Shown: positions 33,901 to 46,900 of the stretch, piece by piece
Numbering within the stretch: position 1 is the first letter of the stretch
Layout: the number at the start of each line of letters is the position of its first letter
Source of the DNA: Littorina saxatilis
Lineage: Eukaryota > Mollusca > Gastropoda > Littorinimorpha > Littorinidae
Length of the DNA stretch: 64,000 nt
Assembly (NCBI RefSeq): GCF_037325665.1
Contig: NC_090261.1
Span: forward strand, 1,780,250-1,844,249
Direction: 5' to 3'
The notes under the pieces: model-generated
Databases searched by the model: none
Told to the model about the DNA's origin: nothing
The model's input: only the letters and a program-made list of their open reading frames with translations
Translations under genes and position numbers: made by a program

Positions 33901-36900
33901 TTCCCAGCAAGGGAAGTCTCAGCCGGCCTCTCATCCCAAACCTGCTCAGAAGAGACCTGCACAGCAGAGCTCTAGAGGCGGCAAGAAACGGATGGCGTCG
34001 GGAAGGGGACGAGGCGGCTCGAGTAGCAAGCCTCACCCCCAATGAAGCGCTCCCGATCTCACCACCCTCCCGCCCTCCACTCTGGTGATGGCGGGAGGCC
34101 CCTCCCGGGCACTTTCCCATTGGATGGTATCAGTAGACAGCCAATGGATAGTGGGAGTTGTGAGATCGGGCTTCCGTCTCTTATGGCGGGAGGAGAAGGC
34201 ACCTCTTTCCCGACATCCGCCGCTCTTCAGACCCCCCTCCTCGCAGGAAGCAAGATCCGTCCTTCAGGCGGAGATTGTCTCCCTGGTGCAGAAGGGCGCG
34301 GTCGAGAGGGTCCTGGACCAAAGCTCACTGGGGTTTTACGGCCGGCTTTTCGCCGTCCCCAAAGCTTCAGGGGCGTGGCGCCCCGTCTTGGACTTATCTC
34401 TCCTCAACACTTTTTTGAGAGAGATCAAGTTCAAGATGGAGACGCCGGCCACGGTCAGGGACTCTCTGCGCCCAGGAGATTGGGCGACCTCCATAGACCT
34501 GACGGATGCATATTTCCACATTCTCATGCATCCGGCCGACCGGAAATGGCTTCGTTTCCGGTGGGGAGATCAGGTCTTCCAGTTCCGCGCGCTCCCTTTC
34601 GGGCTGTCTCTCGCACCATGGATCTTTACCATGGTGGTGAGACAGTTTTGCGCTCTGGCGAGGTCGCAGGGGGTTCGTCTGCGGGTCTATCTGGACGATT
34701 GGCTCGTTCTGAATCAATCCCAGATAGGCTGCTCGCAGCATACCCAATCGGTTCTTCGAGAGGCTCACTTGTTGGGTTTCTCGATCAACCGATCAAAGTC
34801 GGAGCTGATCCCGTCTCAAACGTTCACCTACCTCGGGATGTCGTTCGACACGGTTGCCTGGACTGTCCAGCCCTCCCAGCGTCGGGTGGACAAACTCCAG
34901 GCTCAGATCCTCTCCACTTTGCCTCTCCTGCAGGCGCCCCTCCGGTCTCTCGCCTCCATCTTGGGGCAGATGGAGTCCATGGCTCTGTTGGTTCCTCTGG
35001 GCAGGGTCCACAAACGGCCTTTTCAGGCAGCGCTGAAGCCGTTTGTGGACTCTCCTCAGGTGGACTGGAACGCCCTCGTCCCCCTCCAGGGATGGTTCCA
35101 GTCCGCGACCCTTCCGTGGCTGGACACGGAATGGATCAGCAAGGGAGTTCCGATCGCCCTACCTCCCCCAGACTTGGATCTGTTTACAGATGCTTCTCTG
35201 CGGGGATGGGGGGCACACACGGACCTACACACGGTGTCAGGTCTGTGGTCGGAGGAACAGAGCCAGTGGCATATCAACTTGCTAGAGCTGGAAGCAGTAG
35301 CTCTAGCTCTAGTCGAGTTTCTGCCCTCCCTGCAGGCCAAGCATGTTCGTCTGTTTACAGACAACACGACTGTGGCCGCCTATATCAACAAGCAGGGAGG
35401 CTCGCGGTCCCCGTCTCTCTCGGACAGGACCTGCGAGATCCTGAAGTGGTGTGCTCTTCACCACATCACGATCTCAGCCAGGTACCTTCCAGGGAGGCTG
35501 AACACTCTGGCGGACGAGCTCAGTCGCTCCGGCAGAGTGCTTCAGTCAGAGTGGACCATCACTCACGGGGCACTGCTGCGCCTTTGGGCTCAGGTCCAAA
35601 AGCCTCTCGTGGACCTCTTTGCCACAAGGTTCTCGAAGAGGCTTCCGGTGTTTGTCTCGCCATTCCCGGATCCTCAGGCTTGGCGAGTAAACGCTCTGGA
35701 CATTCCCTGGACGGGCCTGGAGGCGTACGCCTTTCCGCCTTTCCCATTACTCAGCCGAGTAATTCGAAAGGCGGAGCTGGAGGGGCCGACTCTTCTTCTG
35801 CTGGTCGCCCCTCTGTGGCCGTCGCAGGTCTGGTTCCCGGACCTGCTCCGGCTCGCCCACGGGCCTCCCATTCCTCTCGCCCTTATGCGAGGGGAACTCG
35901 TGCAGCCCCGAACAGGCATTCCACACGAGGAGCCCAGTCTTCTGAAGCTTCACGTGTGGAGGTTGTTCGGGACTCACTGAGGCGCTCGGGAGCGTCATCC
36001 TTGACGCTGGATCTGGTGGACCGCTCGCACAGGGCGTCCACGGCGTCTGTTTACGCCTCACACTGGAGGTCCTGGGCCTCCTGGTGCTTGGAGAAGGGGG
36101 TGAGTTCGGTGGCGCCTCGCTCTATGCAGGTGGCCAACCACCTCTCTTTTCTTTTTTCGCAGGGTGCGTCTGTTTCCTCCTTGAGGGTCCGGCGCTCAGC
36201 TATCTCTGCGACGCTTAAGCAGATCGGTAGATCTATTAACGTCGGGGGTGTGATTGCAGCAGTAATCAAGGGTGCTGCTCTCAAGCATGCCAGGTCCAGG
36301 TGCCCGTCCCCCAAGTGGGACCTTTTTCTGGTCTTAGCATTCTTGCGGTCTTCGGAGTTCGAACCGCTGCGGGAGGCTAGTCTGCATAATCTTACTCGGA
36401 AGACGCTGTTTCTTCTTCTGTTGGCGACGGCCCGGCGGGGTAGCGAGGTCCACGCCCTGTCGGGTCTGCCAGAAGATATTTCTTTCGAGTCGGACGGCTC
36501 TGTCTCTTTACATTTCCGTCCCGATTTTTTGGCCAAAAATCAGACTCCGGGGCAGGCCTCTCCGTTGGTTAGAGTCAAGGCACTGACCAACGCGTTGGCT
36601 CCGGACGACCCTGATTTGGCCAACTGCCCTGTTCGGGCCCTCCGTTTGTACTTGGAGCGCACTCAGCCCTTGCGTTCCAAGTCTCAGAAGTTATTGTTTC
36701 TCTCCCTTCTTACAACTCGGGAGAGAGATGTCTCAAAGGTTACGTTGGCCCGGTGGGTGACTTCTCTGATAAGGCAAGCTTATGTTTGGAGTAGCACAAA
36801 CAGGGGGGGGGCGCTGCCCGCCTTTCCCCTGGACTCCCCCAGAGCCCATGAAACGAGGGCATGGGCATCATCGCTCGCAGTCCTACGCTCCATGCGCCTC

Positions 36901-39900
36901 GATGATGTTTTGTCTACTGCGTACTGGCGCTCTGAAGATATTTTCCTGAATTATTATCTTCGGGACATTTCTGCCCTCCGCCAGGACGGCTCTCGTGCTC
37001 TGCCTGCACTTGTAGCAGCTGGTCAGGTTCTGACCAGAACGTGATGGTGAGTTTGAGTTTATTTCTTGCCCACCTCCATGTTGATGTTATCTGCTTTATG
37101 TGATTCGGAGTAAGAATATGTAATTTAATGGAAAATTTCTAAGTAAATTTTCATTTCATTAATATACTTACCCGAATCACATAGTGAATTCCCTCCCTCC
37201 TTCCCCGCTTGTGGTTTTTAGTCTTTCTGAAGCCGTATGAGCGGTCACGTGGTGACAGAGAGGAAGTAGCTATATGGGAGGTAACTCCCAGGGAACCTGG
37301 CTGTTACCATAGCTATTCAAGCTTTTTTGGTAGGGGTCGCTTCCCTTTGTTTGTTTTTTGATGGGTAGCGTTTTTTCAGTACCTAGCATCTCAGACGTAG
37401 TCAAATGCTTTATGTGATTCGGGTAAGTATATTAATGAAATGAAAATTTACTTAGAAATTTTCCATTTACGTTTTTATTTTTTGCGAGTACATGTATTGC
37501 CTTTTTGTATGATGTCAAATCTAATTTTCCTTGCATAATGTTGAATTTCCAGGTCTTGGTATTAATCTCTTTGTTTCGCCTGTTGCAGAGGAAAAGGAAG
37601 AAAAAGCCAAAATCACAGATATGTCAGAACTACGCAAGCAAGGGGTTACAATTTTAAGCGGTAAGCTATTCACACTTTGCTTAGTTTGGACAGCACCCCT
37701 TTTTTTGTTTCTTTTAAGTTACTTTGTTACTTATCTTCAGTTTCTTCTGTTTGAGATTTCTGTCATTTTAAGTGGAGAACTTTTCTCTTTTTCATTTGCA
37801 CTTTACTGCAGTCCATTCTTGTGGCACATTTTGTTGGATGAAACCTTAAAAAACATAGCAGTAGAGAAGTAAGTTAGATTCTGGAATATGATAAAGCTTA
37901 GCAAAGTACGAGACCCATTTTGTGTGGGGATGCAGACTGCAGTGTTATTGTTGCAGAACAACTGCCAGTGATTGGCTGGTACCCTGTGATTGTAGTGATA
38001 GCTTGCTGGCTGCCCCCACCCTTATTTCACTGTCAACCCTCGCTGTCCTCATTTGCTATGGAGAAATCAACCTCATGTGCTTTGTTACAACTGCTCTTTT
38101 GAGGGGGGGGGGGGGGGAGCTAGGGATCAGGTTACTGTTAGAGTTTGTACGCTGCTATTCTTTACCAGCATCTCACTGCTGCAGAGGTTTTCCTCCTTCA
38201 CTCTCTCTTGTGGCTGGTTTTCACAGGACCTGATTTAGGTAGTCTTAGATGTAAACAAACAGTCTTATTTTCTGCTATTCTCTAACCACTTATCTAAACT
38301 GACTTTGAATAACCAGATGTTTTAGCATTAGCAGAGCAATGTTCCAGTTATAACGGTACTCAAGATTATTGATCTACGGTATTGTAGCTGACAGGTGGAC
38401 TGTTTCAAGTGTTCAAAGAACATTGAGATATTTTACCCCGAAAGGTAAAACAACCCTCTTTTCATGTTCTAAGGCATTTAGATAGTGGACTCGCAAGCCG
38501 GGCATGACAGAATTGCTGTCAGTGACTTTTACTGCTTCACTTTTTACTCAATTCCAAAAGCACAATGAAAGTAAAGAGAGCCATGTACCGTGGTTGTTTG
38601 AGTGACGGATGTTTGACTGTGTGCTGTTCTCCAGATGTTGAGGAGTTTGAGGAAGAGAAGTTCAAGCGAGAGAAACGGAAGGAGAATAGGAAAAAGCTGG
38701 TGAGTTGTGTGCGCTTCACCGCTTGTTCCTCCATTCCTTCCTCTCTTCCATCCTGCATAACACTGGGTGAAAGTCTTTACCTGCCAGGGCGGTGGGCATA
38801 ATCCTCCATACATTGTGTCCATAACACTGGGTGAAAGTCCTTACCTGCCAGGGCGGTGGGCATAATCCTCCATACATTGTGTCCATAACACTGGGTGAAA
38901 GTCCTTACCTGCCAGGGCGGTGGGCATAATCCTCCATACATTGTGTCCATAACACTGGGTGAAAGTCCTTACCTGCCAGGGCGGTGGGCATAATCCTCCA
39001 TACATTGTGTCCATAACACTGGGTGAAAGTCCTTACCTGCCAGGGCGGTGGGCATAATCCTCCATACATTGTGTCCATAACACTGGGTGAAAGTCCTTAC
39101 CTGCCAGGGCGGTGGGCATAATCCTCCATACATTGTGTCCATAACACTGGGTGAAAGTCCTTACCTGCCAGGGCGGTGGGCATAATCCTCCATACATTGT
39201 GTCCATAACACTGGGTGAAAGTCCTTACCTGCCAGGGCGGTGGGCATAATCCTCCATACATTGTGTCCATAACACTGGGTGAAAGTCCTTACCTGCCAGG
39301 GCGGTGGGCATAATCCTCCATACATTGTGTCCATAACACTGGGTGAAAGTCCTTACCTGCCAGGGCGGTGGGCATAATCCTCCATACATTGTGTCCATAA
39401 CACTGGGTGAAAGTCCTTACCTGCCAGGGCGGTGGGCATAATCCTCCATACATTGTGTCCATAACACTGGGTGAAAGTCCTTACCTGCCAGGGCGGTGGG
39501 CATAATCCTCCATACATTGTGTCCATAACACTGGGTGAAAGTCCTTACCTGCCAGGGCGGTGGGCATAATCCTCCATACATTGTGTCCATAACACTGGGT
39601 GAAAGTCCTTACCTGCCAGGGCGGTGGGCATAATCCTCCATACATTGTGTCCATAACACTGGGTGAAAGTCCTTACCTGCCAGGGCGGTGGGCATAATCC
39701 TCCATACATTGTGTCCATAACACTGGGTGAAAGTCCTTACCTGCCAGGGCGGTGGGCATAATCCTCCATACATTGTGTCCATAACACTGGGTGAAAGTCC
39801 TTACCTGCCAGGGCGGTGGGCATAATCCTCCATACATTGTGTCCATAACACTGGGTGAAAGTCCTTACCTGCCAGGGCGGTGGGCATAATCCTCCATACA

Positions 39901-42900
39901 TTGTGTCCATAACACTGGGTGAAAGTCCTTACCTGCCAGGGCGGTGGGCATAATCCTCCATACATTGTGTCCATAACACTGGGTGAAAGTCCTTACCTGC
40001 CAGGGCGGTGGGCATAATCCTCCATACATTGTGTTCATAACACTGGGTGAAAGTCCTTACCTGCCAGGGCGGTGGGCATAATCCTCCATACATTGTGTCC
40101 ATAACACTGGGTGAAAGTCCTTACCTGCCAGGGCGGTGGGCATAATCCTCCATACATTGTGTCCATAACACTGGGTGAAAGTCCTTACCTGCCAGGGCGG
40201 TGGGCATAATCCTCCATACATTGTGTCCCCTCCTGGCTGCTTGGCCTGCACAGCTTTCTCTTCTCTCTCGCCCCCCCATTCCAATACCCTTCTCTTTCTG
40301 CTCTCTCTCGCCCCCCATTCCAATACCCTTCTCTTTCTGCTCTCTCTCGCCCCCCATTCCAATACCCTTCTCTTTCTGCTCTTTCTGCTACCCATCGCGT
40401 TCCCTTAGTATCTCCCCCACTGCTCTACCCCTGCCCTAGGTGAGTTAGTCTCTCCCCGCTGCCCCAGCCCTTCCCTAGGTGAGTTAGTCTCTCCCCGCTA
40501 CCCCCTTCTCTTACTCTCCTCCCATCTACTCCACTCCACCCCAACTGCTAGTGCTTGCAGTGTTCCAGGCGTGGACCACATTCAAAGCTGGTGTTTGAAC
40601 GACTTGCTGCATCAGTTGTAATGCACGCTGTCCTCTCATGCTCATTGTCCACATGTGGAACCACACTAGTGTTAGGGCGCTCCCACCCCTCCCACTTTCT
40701 TTAAAATAAACATTGTGTGTGATTCCTTACTATGCAAACATGGTGTGGATAGTGTTTGCCTGATCCCTGAACATCTCTCATGGAATCTGTGCATTGGTTC
40801 TTGCAAGCAACTCTTTGTAAAGCTATGCATGTGCACATATAGATATACCCAACTCTTTGTAAAGCTATGCATGTGCACATATAGATATACTCAACTCTTT
40901 GTAAAGCTATGCATGTGCACATATAGATATACCCAACTCTTTGTAAAGCTATGCATGTGCACATATAGATATACCCAACTCTTTGTAAAGCTATGCATGT
41001 GCACATATAGATATACTCAACTCTTTCATAGTGTCTCCTTGAACACTAACATCACACACTGTTTTACCCACCCTAGATGACTTAGCTACAATTTTCTAAC
41101 AGTACTAACATGTTTTTTTGTTGGACTTACTGTAGCTTTGAGTACTACTACTAACAGTATGGATGTGCAAGGTAGATGGTGCTGGTGCTTTTTCTCCACT
41201 TGGTTGCTGCTGTATATTGTGCTTTGCTTTAATGTCCATTCAGTTTGTGAGTGAAAGAACCTGCTCTGCATGTATTTCCAGTGGTCTTCTCTTTTCTGAA
41301 GATTATTAGAAATGCAAGTTCAAAGTCAAACACAGATGTAACGTTCTCTTTTTGAAATCTTGTGATTGTTTAGGTTGTAAAGATTTTGGGGTGGATTTTG
41401 TTTGTCTGTTTGCTGTCTTTGTTTTGTTTGTTTTCTTACCCCCCCCCCCCCCCCCCCCCTCCAAACCAGTCATGACTGTGTGCAGTGTGGTCTCCTGTCT
41501 TTGTTTTGTTTGTTTTCTTACCCCCCCCCCCCCTCCAAACCAGTCATGACTGTGTGCAGTGTGGTCTCCTGTCTTTGTTTTGTTTGTTTTCTTACCCCCC
41601 CCCCCCCCCCTCCAAACCAGTCATGACTGTGTGCAGTGTGGTCTCCTGTCTTTGTTTTGTTTGTTTTCTTACCCCCCCCCCCCCCCCTCCAAACCAGTCA
41701 TGACTGTGTGCAGTGTGGTCTCCTGTCTTTGTTTTGTTTGTTTTCTTACCCCCCCCCCCCCTCCAAACCAGTCATGACTGTGTGCAGTGTGGTCTCCTGT
41801 CTTTGTTTTGTTTGTTTTCTTACCCCCCCCCCCTCCAAACCAGTCATGACTGTGTGCAGTGTGGTCTCCTGTCTTTGTTTTGTTTGTTTTCTTACCCCCC
41901 CCCCCCCCCCTCCAAACCAGTCATGACTGTGTGCAGTGTGGTCTCCTGTCTTTGTTTTGTTTGTTTTCTTACCCCCCCCCCCCCTCCAAACCAGTCATGA
42001 CTGTGTGCAGTGTGGTCTCCTGTCTTTGTTTTGTTTGTTTTCTTACCCCCCCCCCCCCTCCAAACCAGTCATGACTGTGTGCAGTGTGGTCTCCTGTCTT
42101 TGTTTTGTTTGTTTTCTTACCCCCCCCCCCCTCCAAACCAGTCATGACTGTGTGCAGTGTGGTCTCCTGTCTTTGTTTTGTTTGTTTTCTTACCCCCCCT
42201 CCAAACCAGTCATGACTGTGTGCAGTTTGGTCTCCCTGTGCTCCGAGTTTGGCGAGCTTGTCTGCCCTCTCACTGTATACACTGTATCACATACTCCCCC
42301 TGTTATTTCCCTCTGCTTCCCTTGTACAATGGGTCTCTCAACTTTGCTGTGGTGCTGGTAGGAGTACCAATGTATTCTGATTGTCTTTCAGTCAGGAACA
42401 GTTGTTACCACCTAGTTAGACATTCAGGTACAATTCAAACCCTGAAAGTGTGTCAGTGTTTACTCAGACTGTGAAACCGGGTGACCAGTTTTGGTGAGAG
42501 TCAGGATTCAGATTTTACATAACGGCTAGTGTGTCCTGTAGAAGCACTAATGTAGGCCGATGCTGTCCCTTTAAAACTGCGTATTGATTAGTTCAGCAGA
42601 GAACGTATCACACTACACATCATCAGCTTTTAGATGAATCAGATGACATCTTCAACTGACATTCTGAAAATGTCTGTGTGAAACAGTTGTGTTACCTTGC
42701 AAAATGTTTGAACAGAGAAGATATCATATGGCTTTAAGGCATTTCAGGGTTGTTCTAGCATGGAGAATTATAAAGCATTTCACTTGATTAAGTCCCCTGG
42801 CATTTGGACGATAGCATTTAGTATTGATGAAAAAGGTTTTATTTTGCTAAATATTTTTCTTTGTTTTTTCTTTTTTCTTTGTTTTGCTTTTTAATTGTGT

Positions 42901-43924
42901 TTTTGATTTCTGAATATCAATTGTGTTTTGTTCCTCTAGTGTTACTGTTAATGTTGCTAGTGTAAATATAATTGTGCCGCTACGAGTAAACACCTGATCC
43001 CAACCGGGAGAGATATATTTGCTGACACCTTGCCATGTCTTGCTTTGCTTCATCTTTGGAATTGGAATTTGACAGTGAATATTATGTAGTACAGCAGTCC
43101 CTGCAATGTACGGCCCCCGGCGTGAGCGGACACCTGACATGTACGGACACATTTGCTCGGCACGGAGTGTTTTCCTTCTATATTTGCCCCCCCTTAAACG
43201 GACACCTGCAAAACGTGGACACGGACACTCATTTTCGGTCCCAACAGCAGGTCATACCTCCAATGTACGGACAGACCATCGTCAAATTTTCACCACAACA
43301 AAATCGATAACAGAGCAGTCCGGCTCTTGGTGCAAAGATCACAGCCGCAATGGCGTGACGACAGTCACTGGTAACTTGAGTGCACCTGTACCCATCAGGA
43401 GGGGGGGGGGGGGGGGGGGGGGGTAGTTTTGGTCAGGAGTGGAGTACATGCGAAGATGCCAACATGAAACTGCACTGTGCTCTTTATTCTTGTCCGTTGG
43501 ACGTAAACAACAGAAACCACATTGCCTAGTCAGTCTACGGAAAATGGCACCATAACCAAGGATTTATTGCTAAAGAATTTCTGTTTTCAGATTCATGTTC
43601 TGCTATGTTTGTAGTATGTCTGGTCAAAAATCGAGAAAAATATAATTATTTTTAAAAAAGTTATCAAGTGTGTTTGTCAGTGTGTATTTTGTCACAAAGC
43701 GATTCTACGTTTTTTACATTGTCTGAACTGTTTTGACACCACGAACATCAAATATAACATGCAAGTCACAGTTTATGATTACAATATAAAAAAATGTCTA
43801 AGATATTAAAAATCAAAAGGTCTAGGTCATTGGGTCATAAGGTCAAATTTGTTGTTTATGCGTGAAGTGAAGGCTGTGTAATCATTTTCAGCAGCATAAC
43901 GAATATTTTTTTTATACACGCACT

Positions 43925-43977
<53 letters not shown>

Positions 43978-46900
43978 GACACACACACACATACACACAC
44001 ACACACAGGGGAAATTCCAAAGTAATTGGTACACAAGGTCATATTTATTGTTTTCAACTAAAAGTAGAATACTGTACTCATTTTAAACCAAACATCATCT
44101 TTGTGAAGGTTTTGTTCTACAAAAACATAAGTATTCCTGTACAGGAGAATGTAAGCGCACTCAAGCAACATGTAAAAAGGCCACAAAGTTTGCAGTGTCA
44201 ACTAAGAAAAGTAAGATGAATGATGTCAGGAAGTCGCTGGATAGTCTACCGCGTGACAAGGGAGCAGGGTATACAAAAGCAAACCATTCAAACACAAGCA
44301 ATGAAACAACAAACGTAAACAAGGCAATTGATTAGATAAAGCATCACATAATCAAATAATCGACAACATTTTAAATTCAAAGCACATAACTCCAACATCA
44401 TTACACAAACATTGCACAACATTCATAAACATTATTGACCAATAATGTATTCACAGCGTTAGTCATGCATTGGTCGACTGCAGACTGCAGAATTGAGCAT
44501 CAAAGCAGTCATAAAACACTCAATGAATGCATTCACTGAATACAAATATCTGTGAACACATTCCGTAATCAGAACAAAATCAGGAAACAACAGGAATGAT
44601 AATAATTATGTCCCTTGAAAAACATCTCACAACATCAGTCACTGTCATAGAAATAAAGAAAGGCTCCAATACACATTTGTACATTTGAAAAACATCTCAC
44701 ACCGGTCACTGTCATAGAAATAAAGAAAGTCTCCAATACATATTTGTACATTCTCCAAAGAGCAATGCTAGTTGTTCTCTTAATCATCTGTCTGTAGAAA
44801 GGCCTGCCCAACATCGATCCGTCCTGCGTACATGGTGACCGGCTTGGAAGCTCTGGTAGACATCCTTGTGAGTTTCTTTCAGCTGCAGCATGTCCTGGAG
44901 ATACAGGTGGAGGGATTTGGTGTAGAGGTTGTGCCCTGCTGCTGCCATGAAAGGCATCATTTCATGGACAGTGGACAGATGCAGGTCCCAGTTTCCTGTG
45001 CGTTCAGCTTTGAGGAACTTGCGCAGAATGTCAATCATGTCCATGTACTGAATCCACAGTGCAGCTGTGGGGTGGCACTTGATGGTTTGCTTTTGGCGTT
45101 CTAGTTTTAGCTGAATCGATGCGATTGTCTCATCAACGCAAACTTCTCCTAGCGGGATAGCTCCACTCATCAACAAGTCCCACATGTTGGCTGCACGGGC
45201 AAGGTCCCCATCAGGCCCCTCACATGAGACAGGAGCATCTTCATTTGCTGATGGCGCGATATCATCCACTGTCCCAGCAATTTGCACATCTTCTGGTACA
45301 TCTGTGCTATCAATTTCCTCAATGGAGACGTCACTTAGTGTCACATCCAGGTCTGGGAGTGGCAGAGAGATTTTGAACGTTTGTGAGGTCAGGAGTGCGT
45401 TCAGAGCCGAGTCAACCAGAAAGTGGCCTCTAACTGCTCGGGACACTGCCTTGCCTTGAAGCATGTAGTTGACAGCTGTTGGTGCATATGTCAGTTCTAG
45501 CACCTCCTGCAGACCGCTGCCCTCCATCAAACGTCCAATGCAGCCCAAAAAGCTCATTTCCATGTGAAAACCTCCAAGCCTTAGAACAATGGAGGCCAAG
45601 TCAGCATCATCAGGTTTGTTGGCGACGATCTCATGGGCTTTCCAAAATAGGGGCTGGTCGAAAGTGAGCACTGGAGTCGAGCCATGTCTCTTTGCTTCCT
45701 TCGCCGTGAACAGCAGTGTAGAGTGAATGCAAGTCAGATCACCAGGGTTCATGTCGATCATTGGCAAGAAGAAAACGCTCGACTTACCAGGGTGACGGTC
45801 GTTGTGGACAGCCTGCATCGTTCCAGACCATGAAGGTCTTGCAGGCTTCAGCGGCCACACCACCTTCCACAAGACATCAAGGTGTATAGATGGGTCAACA
45901 GCTCGCAGGTTTTCTAGTTCCCTGTATGTAGTGTTCCCAAAGTGAACTGCCTTTGACTGGAAATACACGATGTCAATTGTTCCCTTTTCTTTTGAATCTT
46001 TGGAGGTGACATCCAACCTAGGAATAGGCGTTGTTCGTCGTGTTCCAGGAGTTGTGGTAGCAATCATTCCCATACCATGGAAAGAATTGTATCCATCCAA
46101 GGTACAGGAATTGTGATCCACATTGTCAGCCACGTATTGTAGAATCACATTCTTGGCACATCCTGGAATATCTGTACTTTGGGACACAGCTGCATTTGCC
46201 TCAAATCTCTGCACCTCTGTGTAGGAAGACGAGAAGCCCATCGCATTCAACACATCGATCAGATATCGGGAGCCAAAAATGGTGGTGCATTTGGACTCCA
46301 AGTCCAATTTGAAGTGGGGCGATGACAACCCTAGGTCGAGCTGCCTGGACAATTGCTTGTCCCACAGATGCAATTTTATTGTCAGCATCTTTTTCGCTGA
46401 AAATCAAATGCAGGAAAAGCTGAAGGGACTGGGGAACAAAGTCCAGGTTGTACGTCCCTGAAGAAATATCCTCTGATGTTGGATATTCCTTGTTTGTCGT
46501 TGCAGAAGCAGCTTTTATTTCATTCTTTATCAGTGCTGCAGCAGCTTTCACCAGCTTCAGTTTTTCACTTTCGTCGTCATTAGTCTTCGGAGAACTGTAG
46601 AAATCATGAAGAATGGATTTAGCTGTTGTGCGGAATGTTACAACATTAGACTTGCCCAGAATGTTCGCTATGATGATTTTTTCATCAAATCTCTCCAAGA
46701 GCTTTTCCTTCATCCATTTGGTGGTGTAACCAACCCCTCCACTGAACACTTGCATTTTCTGCACAAGCTCTCCGATGGTGATCTGTTCGTCATCGTGGTT
46801 AATGAGATATTCTGCTGTTTTCTCAAAAGCTTCAAGTTTTTCAGTGTCCGGTGGTCTACCCACACTTCGGCTTGGAGCGTTTGTCAGTGCGTATGCACCT

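Larger units (their letters stand above)
31338..37467 (+). mobile_element. DIRS-type tyrosine-recombinase retrotransposon, looks whole
   Basis: About 6.1 kb in TADA2B intron 10. Parts in order: left inverted terminal repeat, gag-like ORF, reverse transcriptase/RNase H ORF, tyrosine recombinase ORF, internal complementary region, right inverted terminal repeat. The inverted repeats and the internal region complementary to both termini are hallmarks of the DIRS1 group. No target duplication is evident, as expected for recombinase-mediated insertion. All main frames are open, so the copy looks whole and young. Confidence 0.93.

Noticed and set aside
41352-42474. Cys- and Pro-rich frames with PPPPP tracts
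   Set aside because: Poly-C minisatellite, overlapping in all three frames.
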